A program made the position numbers and the translations under genes. 64,000 bases of DNA, from positions 3,228,686 through 3,292,685 of the forward strand of contig OX459105.1 of the NCBI GenBank assembly GCA_949775045.1. The letters are read 5' to 3'. The notes beneath the pieces are model-generated. The model did no database searches, was not told where the DNA came from, and saw only the letters and a list, made by a program, of their open reading frames with translations. The DNA comes from Metridium senile. Lineage: Eukaryota > Cnidaria > Anthozoa > Actiniaria > Metridiidae. Position 1 is the stretch's first letter. Every line of letters starts with the position of its first letter. Positions 57,826 through 64,000 of this stretch are shown here, one piece after another.

Positions 57826-58067
57826 GGTTTGATGTTGTTTGTCTCGCTAGTTTGGGCAACTAAGAATGAGCTAACACCAAAATTAATGCATTGTTTATAT
57901 AGTCTTGCATATCATTAACCATCTCCCTTGGGAGTAGATGATCAGTGAGAATAGCGACATAATTCGAATCCATTATGGTTGTCGATGTTTATCTCTACAA
58001 AACATTCTGAAATTGCCGCTTTCTACATACACAAGGTAATAATTCTATCCAATCTAATATTCTTAAG

Positions 58068-58615
58068 AGGCCGTCTCAGTAGTGATCAAGCAAAGTCTAG
58101 CTGTTAAGGTGAAAAATTGTTCACTTTGTGATAAAAGCATGAAACTTGGCACAATTATACATCTTCATATGCTTGTTAATTTCTGATATGGAGGCATCTG
58201 AGATAAGGCCTGCGTATCCCACAATGCGCATGTCAAAAAACCGCTGAGATTATCTTAGCATGGAAACGAGGCTAATCTAAATCTTGCGATTTAAGAGGGT
58301 TTCGCAGCTGATAAAATCTCAAAACACTTACAAAACATCCTGCAGACAAAGCAAATAGATAAAAAAATGGTTTTAATGATTATCATGTGGTTTATCACGT
58401 GATGCCGTGCGAAGAGGTGTGATGAAATACATTGTTTATCTTTAAATATTGATACTTTTTGTTTATTTCAGATAAAATGATAGTATTACTGATACAATAT
58501 ACTTAACATAAAATAAAATCAATCTCACATGAAATAATAAAAAAATATAGTTCTATATAAGCTTTTCTCAAAGCGGTAACACTTTTTGGTGCCCAGTCCA
58601 CCCTCGGTATTCAAG
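58068..58615 (+). promoter_or_regulatory. 5' region of the large element: probable terminus and promoter
   Basis: The inverted-duplication homology stops at 58067 and new sequence starts (GGCCGTCTCAGTAGTGATCA), the likely left end of the element that carries the downstream gene. The matching right end lies outside the window, so no inverted repeat can be tested. The stretch just before the ATG is GC-richer (CCCAGTCCACCCTCGG). No TATA box is obvious. Confidence 0.4.
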
Positions 58616-61600
58616 ATGGCGACTGACAATGTTGAAGGTGCGTGTCTCGATTTCTCTACAGTTACTGTAAGTTATTTGTGTTTTTACGCTTAATTATTGC
58701 CCTGATATATCATAAAACGTTTGAATTGTTTGATAGAGGTAGTATAAAGGAAAATTTTGCATATTGTTTTTGCAAAACAATCAAAAAACTGCTCATTTTG
58801 ATCGAAAAAACGAATGTAGAATTCTTCTTTGAAGAAGTGCAAACTTTACAGCCAAACCAGCTTTATCATGCGTTTCTATTCAATTTGTTTAGTGACATTT
58901 GAATTTCTTTTATTTGTGTTGAGGTTTGCATTAATAAAATGCAGTTATTGTCCTTACATTGTGATTTTGGGACCGTTATTCGGGCCTCTATAATTAACAT
59001 GCAAATTAGTTCAAAACTAATGTAAATTTAATTTTCCCCAAATAGAACGCCAACACTATACCCATGAAATAAAATAAAATTGCTAATGTGTAATAGTTCT
59101 TATTTAGTGACTATTAGTCACTATAAAAGAGAAGTAATGTTGTAATGATGTATTGTTTACATTTGTATTTGATGTTTCTGGTTGAGTGATACTGTCTAAA
59201 TAAGCACTATCAATAGAAACTAGTTAGTTAGTAACTATTTTGTTATTATTTCATAATTTTAGTGTTTTCGCTCTATAAGATTATATATATAATAATAATG
59301 ATGATGATGATGATGATGATGATGATAATGATGATGATGATCGGATGATAACAATAATAACAACTTTATTTATTTATATAGTGCTATTTCCAAATCTTAT
59401 AAAATCGATAGGAAAGATAGGTTTACTGTATTACTGAATATATTTGGTTAGTTTGAGGACTAGACTGTAATATTGTCTTATTTTTTTACATATCAAAGAT
59501 GCAAATCAGTCAATACCATCTATTAACTGGGCACTATGTGCAATATGTCAAATCGAACAAGTGAGACTTTGCAAAGTCCTGCAAATTCTAAACGAAGCGA
59601 CTTTGGAGCAGGCTACAAATCTCTAGCTGATAGCATAAAATCATTTCAGGATCTTGGCGAAATTCCTTTAAAGTTCGATCCCAAAAATGTAGATGATGGT
59701 TCTGGACTTGAAAATTCATTTTCAAAAAATAAAGCCTCATGGCATAAGTCGTGTAAAAACAAATTTAATATCACTGAGCTCAAGAGAGCTAAAAAGCGAA
59801 AATCATGTGAAGTGGCAGAACAAAAAGAATACAGCCCGTGTCAAACAAGAAAGACCAGCTCCACACAACTGTCCAGGAGGTGTTGTGAGATCAGATGTTT
59901 TTTTTGTGATGAACCTGACAATGCATCAAACCTTCATTGTGCATCTACTTTTGAAATAGATGCAAAAGTAAGAAGATGTGCAATTGAATTAGAAGATAGC
60001 AATATTCTAACTAAGCTAGCTGCCGGAGACATGGTAGCCATAGAGGCAAAATATCATGCCCGCTGTCTAGCATCACTCTACAATCGATGTAGACAAAATG
60101 CAAATGCAAATGCAAAGGTCAATAGTGAATCAGAACAACAAAATCGATTGCATGGAATTGCATTTGCAGCTATTATCACGTACATCGAAGAATGGTTTGA
60201 AGCCTCCAATAACAATGGTGTCTCTACTCTAAGGTTAGCGGATTTGGTAAAGATGTAGAAGGTAAAGCTAGAAGAACTGGGCGTTGGTACAAGTGGTGTT
60301 AATGCTACAAGACTCAAGGATAGAATACTTTCAACATTACCATATATTTCTGGTCATTCACAAGGTCGAGACATACTTTTAATATCGGATCGTGACATTG
60401 GAGAAGCAATTAAATTGGCCAACGAACGAGACACTGATGGTGAGGCCATGCATCTCGCAAGAGCTGCAAAAATAGTGCGCAAAGATATACTGAAACAACA
60501 TCAGTCCTTTAACGGCGTATTTGCACCTGATTGTCAAGATGGTGTTATCCCTCAATCTCTGAAGGTTTTTGTTAACATGATTTTGAACGGTCCAAGTTCC
60601 CTTAAAACAGCAACTAGCAACTTATTAGAAATAAATGAAAAGCAAGCCTGTCGTTCCATTTCTCAGCTGATTATATACAATACCACTATACGTCAGAGTA
60701 AATCAACTGCTTCGCGTCATCCAAGAGAGAGGGAAACTCCACTTCCATTATATATCGGACTGAAGATACATGGTCAAATAAGAGGACGAAGTTTAATTGA
60801 CACACTTTTTAACTTGGGCCTTAGCATATCATATGATAGAGTGCTGAGTATATCTACAGACATTGCCAACTCTGTGTGTGAACGATTTGAGAAAGACGGG
60901 GTCGTTTGTCCTCCTAAATTAAGAAGTGGGCTTTTTACTACAGCTGGCTTTGATAATATTGACCACAATCCGAGTTCGACCACAGCTCGTGATTCATTCC
61001 ATGGAACTGCTATTTCTCTCCTTCAGCACCCAACAGAGCAAGTGCCTGGAACTGTTCGTGAGGTCAACGTAATTGATGAAGGTTTCCAGAATTCAAGAAA
61101 AGTTTCATCGTTACCGGCACAATTTACTGATGTCCAGCCATTAGTTTTGGTAGAAGAAGATCTATACGCTCCTCCTATGGTTGGACAGCTACAAACGGCA
61201 CAGGGCTTAGATGATTTGAGCTATGGATATAAGAAAGAAAAGCAGTGGTTAGACAATGTCCATGCACTGTTAACAAAAGAGAAACTGGAAACAAATGACA
61301 ACCTTTCATGGGCTGCTTACCATGCATCTAATGTATCCCAAATACGCTATGAACCAGCTGTTACTTCATTGTTGCCACTTTTCCAAGAAAGCGCGCATTC
61401 CGCGCCAATGATTTTTCATGGTATGAATATCATCCGCTCTGCAGTTCAGCTTGTAAACCCAGGACAGATTCCAGTTATAGCAATGGACCAGCCACTTTTT
61501 GCTCTAGCAAAACAGATACAATGGAGATGGCCACATACACATGGCGAGGACAAGTTCGTAGTGATGTTTGGGGGCTTGCACATTGAATTAGCAGTATTAA

Positions 61601-64000
61601 GAACACTGGGTAAATGGTTGGATAAAAGCGGCTGGACAACTGTCATGATAAATGCTGGTGTTGCAACCCCTGGTGTTGTTGACTCTTTTACCTCTGTGAA
61701 TCACATGACAAGAACGCGAAGAGCTCATCAAGTGACTTCAGCGTCACTGTACATCCTTCAGCAGAGTGCATACGAGAAATACATTGCAACAGCAGAGGAG
61801 AGACCCATCCTATCATTTACACTTTGGAAAGATCAGATGTCAGAAAAGTGTCCCCACTTCCTCTTTTGGTCCAGAGTCATGGAACTACAACTACTCTGCT
61901 TGCAGTTAGTTAAAGCATTCCGAACCAATGATTTCAAATTGTATGTGGAATCTCTGACAAAGCTGATGCCCTGGATGCATGCCCTCGATCAAACACATTA
62001 TTCCAGGTGGTTGCCGGTTCATATTCGAGATATGCAAGAACTGCGCGTCAAACACCCTGACGTCTACGAGAAATTTACCAATGTTTTTTTTGTTGTCCAC
62101 AAAACGAAGAAAAAGTTCTCTGCAATTGCACTAGATCAGGGTCATGAACAGGAAAACGCTGTGGTGAAAGGTGAAGGTGGGGCTGTGGGGCTAACAGAGA
62201 ACCCGAGTGCTTTGAAACGCTGGATGATTGGCGGACCTGAGATAGCCCGAATAGTACAAGAATTTGAAAAGACAACAGAAACGTCCTCCGATGATAACGA
62301 AAAGCACCACGAGCAGTCGTATGGCCACCAAGTAGCATTTAAAAAGGATGTGCAGTCAGTTATTGAAAGCTTTGAAGAGTTAGGAAATCCCTATATGGAA
62401 GAAGGTGAAGATCTTTTGGCAGTTGATACTAAGGTTATAATGAACAATGATGTTGTTGAAGCAGTAAAGAATGTTGTCAAAATAGGCCAGGAACAGTATG
62501 CATCATTTGTAGAATCTAGACTGAATCAAAGAAAAACCGCCATCTCAGAGGTAATCAAGAAGAACAAGTTGAGCTTGTTCAGCAACACAGGTGAAAAAGA
62601 TCAATCAAAGGGAAAAGGAAAGATTGCCGTGTTAAAAAACGACTGCTCGTTGTTTTCGAGACTATACATTGCGTGTCAAAATCGGGACGGAAACATGGCT
62701 GAATTGTTTAGTCATGAGAACCAACCTTGGCCGCCGTCTCTTGCTGACGTTGGAGAAATGAGGAGAGGTCAGAAGGCCGATCTAGAAAAATGTCTTGAAG
62801 CTCTTCAGTGCAACAAAACCAGTGAAACTCCCACAGTTGACGCTATAGTCCTTGATGGCGCAGTTATCACCCAAATGTTGAATCCAGGAACAGCGCGTAC
62901 CTTTCAAGACTATTTTCAATCCCTTCATCATTAAGAAACTGAAACGTGCCAAAAGAGTAGATATCATATGGGATGTGTATAAAGACGATTCACTTAAGGC
63001 AGGCACAAGAGAGAAACGAGGGAAAGGGACACGTCGAAAAGTGTTACCATCAACTGTCATTCCCAGCAACTGGCAATCATTTCTACGGTTAGATCAAAAT
63101 AAAGTTGAACTCTTTCACATGTTGGCTGGACAGCTTACTTCCCTTCAAGTCGAAGGTAAAGAGATCTACACAACTTTGGAGGAGAAAGCCCTACACTATG
63201 GATCACAACGTGATGACCTTTCCAATCTGGAGCCATGCACACATGAGGAGGCCGACACTCGAATAATGCTTCATGTTAAAGATGCGTCTGTCTGTGGTTA
63301 CCGAAAAATAATGATAAGAACCATTGACACTGACGTTGTCGTATTAGCGATATCAATATTTCACATTGTTGACGTAGACGAATTGTGGCTGTCGTTCGGA
63401 ACAGGGAAGCACTTTAGATAACTTGCAATACACGAAATTGCTTCCAAGTTGGGTAAAGAAAGGTGCATCGCATTGCCTTTATTCCACGCCATGACAGGCT
63501 GTGACACAGGTAATTAAAACTTCTATGGTTTATTTACTAGCTACATTGAAAACAGTGTTTTACCAGTTTTCTTTTAAACTTGTTTGCAGTGTCGTTCATA
63601 GCAGGAAGAGGTAAAAAAACTGCATGGGGAATATGGCACATCTATTAAGAATTAACACCAGTATTGGCTCGTTTATCAGTACCACTACCAATGTTGGATG
63701 ACGCATCCATGGCTATCATTGAGCGCTTTGTCATATTGCTCTATGATAAGACAAGCGTGCACTCACTGGTAAACATATCAAGACAGCATCTCTTCGCCAC
63801 GAAAACACAAAACATCGAGTCAATACCACCAAGCCAAGCTGCACTTCACCAACATCTCCTAAGGGCACTGTTCCAAGGTGCAATAGTGTGGGGGCAGGCG
63901 CTAATACCTAAACCATATATACCTTCTCCAGAGCAATGGGGATGGAATATGACAGAACATCGCTGGAGGCCAAATTGGACGACGCTTCCCCAGGCTAAAG
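58616..64000 (+). pseudogene. Decayed copy of an uncharacterised transposon-like gene with PIN/XPG-like C-terminus, 3' end cut by the window
   Basis: Exon 1: 58616-58637 (AAGATGGCGACTGACAATG, donor GTGCGT). Exon 2: 59499-63510. Exon 3: from about 63590 (TTTGCAG acceptor). Recognisable parts: N-terminal Cys/His segment (ASWHKSCKNKFN, CFFCDEPDN, YHARCLASLYNR); central region with VIAMDQPLFALAKQ and MFGGLHIELAVLRTLGKWLD; C-terminal acidic core HEEADTRIMLHV and TIDTDVVVLAIS, GCDTVSFIAGRGKKTAWGIW across the last intron, then SPEQWGWNMTEHRWRPNWT. Lesions: one-base loss near 59551, TAG at 60256-60258, one extra T near 62912, TAA at 63419-63421, TAA at 63646-63648. The EAD...DTDVVVL spacing resembles PIN/XPG-I nucleases (inference). 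I recall the family as multicopy unnamed predicted proteins in cnidarians. Confidence 0.8.
58638..59498 (+). other. First intron of the element gene
   Basis: GTGCGTG donor to TATCAAAG acceptor. AT-rich, with a GAT repeat tract (59297-59342). The frame 58642-58902 has no recognisable domain. Confidence 0.6.

Larger units (their letters stand above)
55127..57953. mobile_element. Compound non-autonomous element in the right arm
   Basis: Two units in tandem, 55127-55573 and 55574-57953. Both start TAATACATTCTCACTGGCCA and both end GATGATCAGTGAGAATAG, so the ends are inverted repeats around ATTCTCACTG. Left-end segments of about 95 bp and right-end segments of about 125 bp are near-identical between units. 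The first unit has a direct repeat (AAAAGTGGGCGGGAGGGTGG at 55251 and 55341). The second carries the 23-bp minisatellite. No transposase frame was recognised. Confidence 0.75.
54241..58067 (-). repeat. Right arm of the 1-kb inverted duplication, interrupted
   Basis: 54241-55126 and 57954-58067 together are the reverse complement of 52126-53117. The 2.8 kb between them (55127-57953) is a later insertion, shown by the uninterrupted left arm reading ..AACGAAATAGCGACATAATT.. across that point. Confidence 0.85.

Noticed and set aside
62900..62930. Programmed frameshift at a TTTT run in the element gene
   Set aside because: Several other disabling changes in the same copy make simple decay more likely.
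60259..62934. A separate 839-residue gene starting at 60415
   Set aside because: The frame is continuous with 59536-60255 apart from one TAG, and the residues between 60259 and 60414 continue the same protein; it is one gene with a nonsense change.

Overview
The window is animal nuclear DNA: AT-rich, with GT-AG introns, abundant small inverted-repeat elements, non-LTR retrotransposon fragments and minisatellites. I read it as an early-branching invertebrate (cnidarian or sponge grade). That placement is inference from the mobile-element families and from a receptor phosphatase architecture unlike the vertebrate ones; no ribosomal or mitochondrial marker is present to settle it. There is no prokaryotic signal.

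Main gene. One multi-exon gene on the minus strand fills 51397 down to 5846. I could place 33 consecutive coding exons with consensus splice sites. Every exon phase matches its neighbour, and the total of 4689 nt is an exact multiple of three ending in a stop (1562 codons plus stop). The product is a receptor-type protein tyrosine phosphatase. In order it has the C-terminal part of an F5/8-type C (discoidin) domain, an Ig-like domain, six fibronectin III domains plus a juxtamembrane FN3-like module, one transmembrane helix, an intact first phosphatase domain D1 ([13 protein letters not shown]) and a second domain D2 with inactivating-type changes (WPE, HCSDGVGRSG). The 5' end lies upstream of 51397 and was not found. 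The first 5.8 kb of the window is the 3' flank.

Introns as element traps. Most introns carry inverted-repeat transposons, several with readable target duplications (TTA, TTAA, TA, AT, TCTGA, ATGTGTC), or minisatellites (67, 52 and 4 bp units). The 15-kb intron between exons 5 and 4 (33841-49112) holds three LINE fragments, all in the gene's own orientation, and a pogo/Tigger-type transposase. That transposase is broken by one of the LINEs and by a 1.8-kb element with 59-bp terminal repeats and a 9-bp duplication. The intron also holds a short element with a Crypton-like reading frame.

Upstream, 52.1-64 kb. An inverted duplication with arms of about 1 kb (52126-53117 and 54241-58067) carries two opposed copies of two exons of an unnamed gene. 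A minisatellite lies in its loop and a 2.8-kb compound element sits in its right arm. It abuts the start (about 58068) of a large plus-strand element whose spliced gene (58616 to the window end) belongs to an uncharacterised, probably multicopy, transposon-like family with a PIN/XPG-like C-terminal acidic region. This copy is decayed (two frameshifts and three stops).
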